From an uncultured Bacteroidaceae bacterium (GTDB taxonomy: Bacteria; Bacteroidota; Bacteroidia; Bacteroidales; Bacteroidaceae): DNA of 64,000 nucleotides. This document shows, one piece after another, positions 40,246 through 49,534 of this stretch (position 1 is its first letter; the number at the start of each line of letters is the position of its first letter). The notes under the pieces are model-generated. The model saw only the letters and a list, made by a program, of their open reading frames with translations, was not told where the DNA came from and searched no databases. Location: assembly GCA_934293005.1 (NCBI GenBank), contig CAKQYA010000013.1:1-64000 (forward strand), in the 5' to 3' direction. The translations under genes were made by a program, and so were the position numbers.

Positions 40246-41535
40246 ATGGAACAGAAAAAACTTCATTTTGAGACATTGCAACTTCATGTAGGACAAGAAC
40301 AGCCCGACTCGGCAACAGATGCACGCGCTGTGCCAATCTACCAGACAACAAGCTACGTGTTCCGCAACTCCCAGCATGCCGCTGACCGCTTCGGCTTGCG
40401 TGATGCAGGAAACATTTATGGACGATTGACAAACTCCACCCAAGGAGTGTTTGAAGACAGAGTGGCAGCTCTCGAAGGCGGTGTGGCAGGCTTGGCAGTA
40501 GCATCGGGAGCAGCAGCAGTCACATATGCGCTCCAGAACATTCTATGCGCTGGAGACCACATAGTAGCAGCAGACAATATCTACGGCGGCACTTATAATC
40601 TCATAACTCACACTCTGTCAACACAAGGCATTACAAATTCCATCGTTGACCCTCGCAACTTCAAAGAGGTGGAAGCAGCCATCAAACCAAACACGAAAGC
40701 TCTCTATGCCGAAACATTCGGCAATCCTAACTCAGATGTTACCGACATCGACAAACTGGCAGAAATAGCACACCGTCACAACATACCATTGATTATCGAC
40801 AACACCTTCGGCACGCCATACCTTATCCGGCCGATAGAGCATGGAGCAGACATCGTCGTTCATTCTGCCACAAAGTTTATAGGCGGACATGGCTCTTCGC
40901 TTGGCGGCGTCATAGTTGATGGCGGTAAATTTGACTGGAAAGCAAATGCTGACAAATTCCCAACGTTGGCTAAGCCCGACCCTTCTTATCATGGAGCTAT
41001 ATTTGCAGACGTTGCAGGCTCAGCTGCTTTCGTAACCCGAATTCGTGCCGTCATTCTTCGTGACACAGGAGCAACAATATCGCCTCTTAACGCATGGATA
41101 CTCCTGCAAGGACTTGAAACACTCAGCTTGCGTGTGGAACGCCATGTGCAAAATGCTTTGAAGGTTGTGGAATATCTCCAGAACAACCCTAAAGTCACTA
41201 AAGTGAACCACCCTGCTGTCGCTTCTCATCCAGATCACGAGCTGTATAAGAAACTATTCCCTAATGGAGCTGGAAGCATCTTCACCTTTGAAATAAAAGG
41301 CGGACAAGAAGAGGCATGGAAATTCATCGATTCTCTAAAGATATTCTCATTGCTCGCAAATGTAGCCGATGTGAAAAGTCTTGTCATTCATCCTGCAACC
41401 ACAACACATTCACAACTATCTCAGGAGGAGCTTGCTGCTCAACACATCACTCCTTCAACAGTCCGATTGTCTATCGGCACGGAGCATATTGAAGATATTA
41501 TAAACGACCTTTCTGAGGCTTTTGATAATATCTGA
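40246..41535 (+). CDS. metY: O-acetylhomoserine aminocarboxypropyltransferase (sulfhydrylase)
   Basis: PLP enzyme joining sulfide to O-acetyl-L-homoserine to make homocysteine for methionine. 429 residues, the length of MetY rather than MetB/MetC (about 380-400). It has QTTSYVFRNSQHAADRFGLRD-type N-terminal helix (split over 33-53), the ASGAAAVTYAL cofactor region, NPNSDVTDI, and the PLP Lys210 in SATKFIGGHG. Some homologues also act on O-acetylserine. Divergent from the Lrp-type regulator; terminator at 41661. Confidence 0.95.
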   Translation: MEQKKLHFETLQLHVGQEQPDSATDARAVPIYQTTSYVFRNSQHAADRFGLRDAGNIYGRLTNSTQGVFEDRVAALEGGVAGLAVASGAAAVTYALQNILCAGDHIVAADNIYGGTYNLITHTLSTQGITNSIVDPRNFKEVEAAIKPNTKALYAETFGNPNSDVTDIDKLAEIAHRHNIPLIIDNTFGTPYLIRPIEHGADIVVHSATKFIGGHGSSLGGVIVDGGKFDWKANADKFPTLAKPDPSYHGAIFADVAGSAAFVTRIRAVILRDTGATISPLNAWILLQGLETLSLRVERHVQNALKVVEYLQNNPKVTKVNHPAVASHPDHELYKKLFPNGAGSIFTFEIKGGQEEAWKFIDSLKIFSLLANVADVKSLVIHPATTTHSQLSQEELAAQHITPSTVRLSIGTEHIEDIINDLSEAFDNI

Positions 41536-41660
41536 AATCAATGAAGCATTCAGCTTGGGTCTTTCTCAAAGCAACAGAAAAAAGATTTCAAAAGGTTGAT
41601 CACTAAGATTTGATCACAACAATCTATGGCTCTTTTGGGGAAATTGTTTCTGCATGCTGA

Positions 41661-41713
41661 ACTCCCTCACACTTCCTCTGTCATGAAGTTTCATGTCTGA
41701 GGGAGTGTTTTTT
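41661..41713 (+). terminator. Terminator behind metY
   Basis: ACTCCCTCA (41661-41669) pairs with TGAGGGAGT (41698-41706), then a T6 run. Confidence 0.85.
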
Positions 41714-41790
41714 ATTGTAATGAAACACCCAAATCCATTGTCATTAATGTATTTTTCCTCATTTGGAGCATGGGCAATGATAATTTTATG

Positions 41791-41798
41791 TAACTTTG
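41791..41798 (+). promoter_or_regulatory. -7 element before the PBP1A gene
   Basis: TAACTTTG, 42 bases before the start; TTG at 41764 is 24 bases upstream, longer than ideal. Confidence 0.5.
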
Positions 41799-41839
41799 CA
41801 TTGAGAACATATTATTATCAATAACAACAATTCAAAGTA

Positions 41840-44281
41840 ATGGACTTGAATAAGGCAGATAAAAAGCAGTCGCCAACGACTGATACGAAAAATGAAAACA
41901 AGAATGTCAACCATGCGATAAAGATATGCTGGTCTATCACAGCGTGCATCATCTTCATGATGTTCTTCTGCGTCTTTGCCATATCTCAAGGATGGCTTGG
42001 CAAATTGCCTCCTGTGAGCGACCTGCAAAACCCCATCAACAAATATGCTTCACAAATATACTCCGCTGATGGCAAACTCATCGGGACATGGAGCTATGCA
42101 AAAGAAAACCGTGTGATGATACCTTACGATTCTCTGCCAGAGAACATTGTCAAAGCTCTCGTGGCAACAGAAGATGTCAGGTTTTATGAACATTCAGGCA
42201 TAGACGCCAAGGCTATAGCGCGAGCTATAGTCAAGCGCATGGTTCTAAGGCAGAAGAGTGCTGGTGGAGGCTCCACTATAACACAGCAATTGGCAAAACA
42301 ACTATATTCGGATGTGGCCAAAGACGAGGGGAAAAGAATGATGCAAAAACCTATAGAATGGTTCATTGCCGTTCAGTTGGAGCGTTACTACACTAAAGAA
42401 GAGATAATAACCATGTATCTCAATTACTTCGATTTTCTCTACACAGGTGTGGGAATAAAAAATGCAGCCAATACATATTTCGGCAAAGATCCTATCGACC
42501 TGTCACTAAATGAGTGCGCCACATTGGTGGGAATGTGCAAGAACCCGTCTCTTTATAACCCATACAAAAGAGAGAACGGCGCTTATATTGCTAATGAGAA
42601 TTGCCTCGAGAGACGCAACGTGGTACTCTCGCAAATGGAAAAGGCTGGCTTCCTCACCAATGACGAGAAAGAATCAGCTCAAGCCGAACCTCTCGCTATG
42701 CTGCCAAAGCCAAGAATGACCACTCACAAGGAAGGAGTCGCTCCTTATTTCAGAGAGTACCTCCGACGCATAATGATGGCAAAACGTCCTGACCGCAGCA
42801 ATTATGCTTCATGGCAAGGGCAACAATATCACGATGACTCGCTATCATGGGAAACTGACCCATTGTATGGATGGTGCAACAAAAACAGTAAGAAAGACGG
42901 CACACATTATAATATATATACAGACGGCCTTAAAATCTACACTTCTGTAGACTCGCGCATCCAAAAGATAGCGGAGGATGCCATGTTTGAGCACGTAGCG
43001 CAATATCTCCAACCTGCTTTCGAGAATGAAATCAGGCATTTGACCACAGCTCCTTACCGTGGCATGTCTGTAGCAAAAATGCAGAAAATCATTGACCGCT
43101 ATGTAAGGCAGAGCGAACGTTACCGCGTGATGAAGGAAAACGGCAATACTGACGAGGAGATTATGCAGGCATTCACAATGCCTGTTGACATGAAAGTGTT
43201 CAAATATGGAAGTTCGTACAACAATCCTCAAGAGGTTGAAGTGCGCATGTCGCCACGCGACTCGATAATATATTACAAAAAATTCCTCAGAGCAGCTGTC
43301 TGTGCTATAGACCCATCTAATGGACAGGTGAAAGCATATGTGCCAGGGCTCGACTTCGAACACTTCATGTATGACAATGTGTTGGGCGGAGGACATCGCC
43401 AGGTTGGTTCGACAATCAAACCACTGCTATATTCCCTTGCTTTGTCAAGCCAAGACTTCACGCCTTGCGATGTGGTGGATGCAAGTCCAAGAGACTATGG
43501 TGGCTGGACACCAAAGGGGCCAGCGCTTGGCGTAGTGCCTCTGAAAACAGCATTAGCGCAATCGAACAACCACGCTTCGGTGTATTTGCTCAACCTCATC
43601 AAACCTCAGACTTTCATTGACTTCCTTGGCAACCAACTGAAGTTCTCGACCTACACCATGAGCGCCAACCTGACGCTCGCACTCGGTTCATGCGATGTCA
43701 GCATAGGTGAGATGGCAAGCGCATATACCATTTTCCCAAGTTATGGCGTGCATTATTCTCCAATGCTCGTCACACGCATAGAGGACACAGACGGTAACGT
43801 AGTGGCAAGTTTCAGCCCTCGCATGAATGAGGTGCTCTCGAAAGAAAAGGCTTACCAGATGCTTTATATGCTGAGAGCTGTCATCAATGAGGGCACAGGC
43901 CGATCTCTGCGTGGCGGCAAATACAACATTAAAGCCGACATGGGCGGCAAGACTGGAACAACAAACAGTCATGCTGACGGTTGGTTCATTGGCTTCTGCC
44001 CCAAACTCGTGGTTGCGTGCTGGGTAGGTGGAGAAGACCGTGATATCCATTTCGGCACCATGGCTTTTGGACAAGGCGCACGTGCCGCTCTGCCAATATA
44101 TGGAAAAATGATGAGGAAAGTATATAATAACAGAAATATAGGAATAGCGGAGACCGACTCCTTTGCCATTCCAGTCAACTATAGTCCATGCAACAACGAT
44201 TTGTGGTCATTGCCAAATGCTGCAGACGTGGTGAATGGCACGGATGAGAATGACGTCGATGCTGACGAAGATTTCTTCTGA
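41840..44281 (+). CDS. mrcA: Class A penicillin-binding protein 1A
   Basis: Bifunctional glycosyltransferase/transpeptidase that polymerises and cross-links peptidoglycan. 813 residues: cytoplasmic tail, one membrane segment at about 29-49, GT51 domain with catalytic Glu111 (VATEDVRFYEHSGID) and GGGSTITQQLAKQL, a linker, and a transpeptidase domain with Ser524 (GSTIKPLLY), SNNHAS and KTGTTN. The C-terminal tail is acidic (DENDVDADEDFF). kdsB follows 62 bases later, so the two may share a transcript. Confidence 0.95.
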   Translation: MDLNKADKKQSPTTDTKNENKNVNHAIKICWSITACIIFMMFFCVFAISQGWLGKLPPVSDLQNPINKYASQIYSADGKLIGTWSYAKENRVMIPYDSLPENIVKALVATEDVRFYEHSGIDAKAIARAIVKRMVLRQKSAGGGSTITQQLAKQLYSDVAKDEGKRMMQKPIEWFIAVQLERYYTKEEIITMYLNYFDFLYTGVGIKNAANTYFGKDPIDLSLNECATLVGMCKNPSLYNPYKRENGAYIANENCLERRNVVLSQMEKAGFLTNDEKESAQAEPLAMLPKPRMTTHKEGVAPYFREYLRRIMMAKRPDRSNYASWQGQQYHDDSLSWETDPLYGWCNKNSKKDGTHYNIYTDGLKIYTSVDSRIQKIAEDAMFEHVAQYLQPAFENEIRHLTTAPYRGMSVAKMQKIIDRYVRQSERYRVMKENGNTDEEIMQAFTMPVDMKVFKYGSSYNNPQEVEVRMSPRDSIIYYKKFLRAAVCAIDPSNGQVKAYVPGLDFEHFMYDNVLGGGHRQVGSTIKPLLYSLALSSQDFTPCDVVDASPRDYGGWTPKGPALGVVPLKTALAQSNNHASVYLLNLIKPQTFIDFLGNQLKFSTYTMSANLTLALGSCDVSIGEMASAYTIFPSYGVHYSPMLVTRIEDTDGNVVASFSPRMNEVLSKEKAYQMLYMLRAVINEGTGRSLRGGKYNIKADMGGKTGTTNSHADGWFIGFCPKLVVACWVGGEDRDIHFGTMAFGQGARAALPIYGKMMRKVYNNRNIGIAETDSFAIPVNYSPCNNDLWSLPNAADVVNGTDENDVDADEDFF

Positions 44282-44343
44282 TGCACACATGCTGCCGCAG
44301 ACATGCAAAAGCTTAACACAATAATCATTTAAATAAGAATTCG

Positions 44344-45108
44344 ATGAAATACATTGGTATCATACCGGCAAGATATGCATCCACACGCTTTCCTGCCAAA
44401 CCTTTAGCCATATTGGGCGGCAAAACTGTAATAGAAAGAGTGTACAGACAAGTGGAAAACGTGCTTGACGACGTTGTCGTGGCAACAGATGACGAACGCA
44501 TCATGAATGCCATATCGCAATTTGGCGGCAAGGCTGTGATGACGAGCGTGAATCATAAAAGCGGAACTGACCGCGTGTATGAAGCGTTCACCAAGGTTGG
44601 AGAAGGATTCGACGTGGTAGTGAACATCCAGGGCGACGAGCCTTTCATTCAAGCCAAACAGCTCGAAGCTATACGCAAATGCTTTGATGACGACACTGTC
44701 GACATCGCTACCCTCGTAAAACCATTTAAACCTGAGGATGGACTGTCAGCCTTAGAGAACATCAATTCTCCTAAAGTCGTGGTGAACAAACGAATGGAAG
44801 CCATGTATTTCTCTCGAAGCATCATACCGTTTTGCCGTGGTAAAGAAAAAGGAGACTGGCTTTACAGCCATACATACTACAAGCACATAGGCTTATATGC
44901 ATACCGAGCAGATGTGCTCAAGGAAATCACCAGTCTCCCGCAATCCGAACTCGAGCTTGCCGAATCACTCGAACAACTGAGATGGCTTGAAAATGGATAT
45001 AAGATCAAGGTCGGTGTGAGCGACGTGGAAACAATAGGAATCGACACGCCTGAAGACCTTGAAAGAGCTGAGGAATTTCTTAAAGTCGGATGCTTTGATG
45101 CTCTGTAA
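44344..45108 (+). CDS. kdsB: 3-deoxy-manno-octulosonate cytidylyltransferase
   Basis: Activates Kdo with CTP for lipid A-core synthesis, showing that the organism makes LPS. 254 residues: MKYIGIIPARYASTRFPAKPLA nucleotide loop, VVNIQGDEPF metal site and HIGLYAYR. Length and motifs are canonical. Confidence 0.96.
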   Translation: MKYIGIIPARYASTRFPAKPLAILGGKTVIERVYRQVENVLDDVVVATDDERIMNAISQFGGKAVMTSVNHKSGTDRVYEAFTKVGEGFDVVVNIQGDEPFIQAKQLEAIRKCFDDDTVDIATLVKPFKPEDGLSALENINSPKVVVNKRMEAMYFSRSIIPFCRGKEKGDWLYSHTYYKHIGLYAYRADVLKEITSLPQSELELAESLEQLRWLENGYKIKVGVSDVETIGIDTPEDLERAEEFLKVGCFDAL

Positions 45109-45283
45109 ACAGAGATAATTGTCCGTATTCGTTTCGATGATGAACGATTGCAATCAATCTATTTGACACACCCTATTCTTATACAGAAGACACGCAAGGA
45201 GAAATAAAAAAGCATCATATAAGCATCGTGTTGAATGGGCACCCTGCTTTTTCTGCAAGATTATATTACACACATACAAACTT

Positions 45284-46564
45284 ATGATACAACCACCGTT
45301 GTCACCAATAACACCGCTATCGCCCAACTTGCCCAAGCCTGTTATTCTCGATAATGGCACAAAGCTTAACGTCATACCTCTTAAAGATGCAGAAATCGTA
45401 CGAATGTACATCACGTTCAAAGGAGGTCGATGGGTTGAGAAGCAAGTGCTGCAAAGCACCCTTGCCACAGATCAGATTTCAGCCGGAACGCAGTTTGTGA
45501 GTGCGGAAAAACTATCTGAGACACTCGATTATTATGGAGCAAGCCTTAACTCTTCGTCAGGCACGCAGTCTTCGGTAATCACTCTCACATGCCTCAGACG
45601 CACACTTCCACAAGTGCTTCCACTTCTGAAAGACATAATATGTTCGCCTGCTTACGAGCAACAACTGATAGATATTGAAAAGGAAGAACTTGTGTTTGCA
45701 TGTGGTGCCAATAAGCAAAACGTAGTGTATGTAAGCAAAAAGACACTTCAAAACGCTATTTTAGGTCCAAACCATCCACTTGCCAAAGTGTATGATGAAA
45801 ATGATGTGCTATCAATAAAGCGTGATGACATTTTAGACTATCATAAATGTTTTATAAATCTTGACAACGCAAACATTTATGTGTCTGGAGCCATAGATGA
45901 AGATTTCATTTCGCTTGTCAATCAATATTTGGGAAGCCAGGGAAAAACAAAACATGAATTAACAAACCTTCCGCATATCTCAATAGCAACAAGCACACAG
46001 CAGAGGCATGACGCGTTTATCGAAACAGAATCGGCACAATCGGCTCTATGCATGGGAATGACGCTCCCCTCAAGACGGAATCCCGACTATCCTGCCATTG
46101 CACTCACACGCACAATCCTTGGAGGTTTTTTCGGAAGCCGTCTAATGAAGAACATACGTGAACGGAAAGGACTGACATACGGTATATCTGCCGATATGCT
46201 TCACATACCTTACTCATCAATCCTTCTTGTGTCTACAACTACACCTTACGTTCATGTAGACCAATGTGTTGATGAAGTATTTAACGAAATCATTAATCTT
46301 CAAAACAATAAAGTTGATAATGAAGAATTGACTATTGCAAAAAATTATCTCATGGGACAATATTGCCGAACCACAGAGATGACTCTGTCTCTTGCGGCGC
46401 TATGCATCGCACTTGAAGAGACTGGCAGCAACCTTGATCTTCACGCACAAACGATGAAGCAGATACAAGAATTATCCGCAGACGACATCATGGCTTGTGC
46501 ACAGAAATATCTTCAGGTCGACAAATTGATTGTGGCTGCAGCACACGGCAAACTTAAGCAATAA
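45284..46564 (+). CDS. M16-like peptidase homologue without the HXXEH zinc motif
   Basis: 426 residues with the two-lobed M16 layout. Where active members have HLLEH, this protein has LQSTLATDQISAGT (57-70), so it lacks zinc ligands. The second-lobe features remain: LGGFFGSRLMKNIRERKGLTYG, with the conserved Arg/Tyr pair that binds substrate C-terminus. In M16B pairs one subunit is catalytic and the other keeps only the R/Y pair; this would be the latter. No catalytic partner gene is adjacent. There is no signal peptide, unlike many M16 proteins. A Pro-rich start (MIQPPLSPITPLSPNLP) is unusual. Confidence 0.8.
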   Translation: MIQPPLSPITPLSPNLPKPVILDNGTKLNVIPLKDAEIVRMYITFKGGRWVEKQVLQSTLATDQISAGTQFVSAEKLSETLDYYGASLNSSSGTQSSVITLTCLRRTLPQVLPLLKDIICSPAYEQQLIDIEKEELVFACGANKQNVVYVSKKTLQNAILGPNHPLAKVYDENDVLSIKRDDILDYHKCFINLDNANIYVSGAIDEDFISLVNQYLGSQGKTKHELTNLPHISIATSTQQRHDAFIETESAQSALCMGMTLPSRRNPDYPAIALTRTILGGFFGSRLMKNIRERKGLTYGISADMLHIPYSSILLVSTTTPYVHVDQCVDEVFNEIINLQNNKVDNEELTIAKNYLMGQYCRTTEMTLSLAALCIALEETGSNLDLHAQTMKQIQELSADDIMACAQKYLQVDKLIVAAAHGKLKQ

Positions 46565-46719
46565 GCCCCCTATCGCTCATCTGCCGCATACAATCGATTA
46601 CTTGTCGAAACAAGACCTTAAACCGCAAAATGCCCCCTTTAAAGGCCAAATATGAGACTTTTGCACTTTAAGAACTCAAAAAATCACTTTCGTTAGTTCT
46701 GCATTTAATTTTTTATTGC

Positions 46720-46727
46720 TATCTTTG
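46720..46727 (+). promoter_or_regulatory. -7 element before gyrA
   Basis: TATCTTTG, 27 bases before the gyrA start; no good -33 box. Confidence 0.5.
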
Positions 46728-46754
46728 TGGAAAATATATCAAACAAAAATATAA

Positions 46755-49490
46755 ATGGAAGATTTAGACAGAATCATTAAAGTAGAAATCAACGAAACGA
46801 TGAGGAAGAGCTACATCGACTACTCTATGTCAGTCATTGTAGCTCGCGCCTTGCCAGAAGTGCGCGACGGATTCAAACCTGTGCACAGACGCATCCTCTT
46901 TTCAATGGACAAACACGGCAACACTTCAGACAAGCCAACAGTAAAGTGCGCCCGTATAGTGGGTGATGTGCTCGGACACCTCCACCCTCATGGCGACTCT
47001 TCTGTATATGGCGCCCTCGTTCGTCTTGCTCAGCCATGGGCCATGCGCTACACATTGGTCGATGGACAGGGCAACTTCGGATCTGTTGACGGTGACGGTG
47101 CGGCTGCAATGCGTTATACAGAAGCGCGTCTCAGCAAGCTGGGCGAAGCCATGCTGACAGACATAGAGAAAGAGACTGTTGACATGGTGGACAACTTTGA
47201 CAACTCAGAGAAAGAGCCAACTGTGCTTCCAACACGCATACCAAATCTGCTCGTCAATGGAGCAACAGGCATCGCTGTGGGAATGGCAACAAATATACCT
47301 ACGCACAATCTTTCAGAAGTGATAGATGGCTGCGTGGCATATATAGACAATCCCGACATCGACTGCGAAGGACTCATGCAGCACATCAAAGGCCCTGATT
47401 TCCCTACTGGCGGCATCATCTGCGGAATCGACGGCATAAAGGAAGCGTACGAAACCGGACGCGGACGCATAGTGATCCGTTCTAAGACCGTAATTGAATC
47501 TGAAGGCACACACGACAAAATCATTGTCACAGAAATCCCCTACAACGTAAACAAATCAGAACTTATAAAGAAAATTGCCCAGCTCGTCAATGAGAAGAAA
47601 ATAGACGGCATAAGCAATGTCAATGATGAGTCTGACCGTGAAGGAATGCGTATCGTCATAGATATCAAACGTGACGCTAATGCCAATGTGGTACGCAACA
47701 AGCTTTTCAAGATGACAGACTTGCAAAACACATTCCCTGTCAACTGCATAGCCATTGCTGACCGCCGTCCAAAACAGCTCACACTGAAAGACTGCATCCG
47801 ATATTTCGTGAACCATCGTCACGATGTTGTCATACGACGCACACGCTTTGACAAGCGCAAAGCAGAAGAGCGTTCACACATCCTTGAAGGTCTCATAATA
47901 GCATCAGACAACATTGACGAGGTGGTACATATAATACGTGCCGCAAAAAGTCCGCAGGAGGCAATGGATAATCTCATGAAGCGATTTGAGCTTGACGACA
48001 TACAGGCGCGAGAAATTGTGAACATGCGCCTCAGGGCTCTTACAGGACTCGAGCAGGACAAACTTCACGCAGAATATGACGAACTCCAAAAACTCATACA
48101 CTACCTTGATCAAATTCTGACAGACGCCGAACTTTGCAAGAAAGTGATGAAAGATGAGCTCATAGAAGTGAAAAACAAATGGGGCGACCAGCGCAAGACT
48201 GAGATAGACCACACCGCAAGCGAAAACTTTGACCCAGAGCAGTTCTATGCAAAGGAAGAAGTGGCCGTCACGGTGAGCCACCTTGGATACATCAAGCGCA
48301 CTACCCTCACAGAGTTCCGCACTCAAGCACGTGGAGGCATCGGCGTCAAAGGCGGCACAGCTCGTGACAAGGATTTCATAGAATTCATCTATCCAGCCAA
48401 CACGCACCACACCATGATGTTCTTCACACAGAAGGGTCGTTGCTTCTGGATGAAAGTTTACAACATCCCTGAAGGTTCACGCACAGACAAGGGCCGTGCT
48501 ATTCAAAACCTTCTCAACATCGATTCTGACGATAAAGTGACAGCATTCATCTGTGTTGAAAACATCAATGACGAAGAATGGGTCAACTCGCACAATATCA
48601 TATTCTGCACCCAGCAAGGCATCATCAAAAAGACAGCTTTCGTCAACTACTCGCGTCCACGCTCTAATGGCATAATAGCCATAAACCTCAACGAGGGCGA
48701 CCAAGTGGTAGATGTGCTCCTCACGAGCGGCAACGATGAAATACTCATTGCCAATAGAAATGGACGTGCCCTGCGCTTCAATGAAAACAAAGTTCGCAGC
48801 GTGGGACGTGGCGCCACAGGAGTCAAAGCCATGAAGCTTGATGACGATGGGGAAGATCAGGTAGTGGGCATGATTGCCATACATTCCGACAATGGGTGGA
48901 TGGATGAAGATAATGCATCCGATGATGATCTCGACAACGAGCAGATGGATGAAGACCTTTCTGATGAAACAAATGAAGCTTCTGACGAATCGGCATATGG
49001 AGAAGACCTCGTGCTCACTCCGGAGAATGACGATGATAATGACGCAAGCATGCCAACCGTACTTGTGCTCTCTGAAAAGGGTGTAGGCAAACGATCAAGC
49101 ATCTCTGGCTACCGTGTCACAAACCGAAATGGCAAGGGCGTCAAGACAATCAACATCACAGAAAAGACTGGCAAACTTGTTGCCATTAAAGCAGTCAAAG
49201 AAGATGAGGATGTGATGATCATCAACAAGAGTGGCGTAACAATACGCTTGGCCGTCAAGGATATAAAGAAATCAGGACGCAACACACAAGGTGTCAAACT
49301 TATTGACATACAAAAACGTAACGATGTTATCAGTTCTGTCTGCGTAGTCGAACATTCTGACGATTCCGACAGCAGCGAAAACGAAGAGCCAACTGATGTC
49401 ACAAATGATGTGGCCAACCACACTTCTTCAATTGCAGGCGAAGGTGATGAACGCAACAGTTCAGACAGTTCGGATAAATCACAAGAATAA
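46755..49490 (+). CDS. gyrA: DNA gyrase subunit A
   Basis: DNA-cutting subunit of gyrase. 911 residues: winged-helix/tower core with catalytic Tyr121 (AAMRYTEAR), and a beta-pinwheel C-terminal domain containing a GyrA-box-like QARGGIGVKGG (standard is QRRGGKG). The quinolone region reads HPHGDSSVYGAL, with Ser82 and Gly86 aligning to E. coli Ser83 and Asp87. A strongly acidic insertion (about 48880-49055; DDDLDNEQMDEDLSDETNEA) interrupts the C-terminal domain, and the tail is Ser/Asp/Glu-rich. Such acidic segments are also known to modulate gyrase in E. coli via its tail. GyrA is preferred to ParC on overall similarity and length. Confidence 0.93.
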   Translation: MEDLDRIIKVEINETMRKSYIDYSMSVIVARALPEVRDGFKPVHRRILFSMDKHGNTSDKPTVKCARIVGDVLGHLHPHGDSSVYGALVRLAQPWAMRYTLVDGQGNFGSVDGDGAAAMRYTEARLSKLGEAMLTDIEKETVDMVDNFDNSEKEPTVLPTRIPNLLVNGATGIAVGMATNIPTHNLSEVIDGCVAYIDNPDIDCEGLMQHIKGPDFPTGGIICGIDGIKEAYETGRGRIVIRSKTVIESEGTHDKIIVTEIPYNVNKSELIKKIAQLVNEKKIDGISNVNDESDREGMRIVIDIKRDANANVVRNKLFKMTDLQNTFPVNCIAIADRRPKQLTLKDCIRYFVNHRHDVVIRRTRFDKRKAEERSHILEGLIIASDNIDEVVHIIRAAKSPQEAMDNLMKRFELDDIQAREIVNMRLRALTGLEQDKLHAEYDELQKLIHYLDQILTDAELCKKVMKDELIEVKNKWGDQRKTEIDHTASENFDPEQFYAKEEVAVTVSHLGYIKRTTLTEFRTQARGGIGVKGGTARDKDFIEFIYPANTHHTMMFFTQKGRCFWMKVYNIPEGSRTDKGRAIQNLLNIDSDDKVTAFICVENINDEEWVNSHNIIFCTQQGIIKKTAFVNYSRPRSNGIIAINLNEGDQVVDVLLTSGNDEILIANRNGRALRFNENKVRSVGRGATGVKAMKLDDDGEDQVVGMIAIHSDNGWMDEDNASDDDLDNEQMDEDLSDETNEASDESAYGEDLVLTPENDDDNDASMPTVLVLSEKGVGKRSSISGYRVTNRNGKGVKTINITEKTGKLVAIKAVKEDEDVMIINKSGVTIRLAVKDIKKSGRNTQGVKLIDIQKRNDVISSVCVVEHSDDSDSSENEEPTDVTNDVANHTSSIAGEGDERNSSDSSDKSQE

Positions 49491-49534
49491 AGAAACAATA
49501 CTTACAATTACAAACCTATTAAAACATTCTGGTT

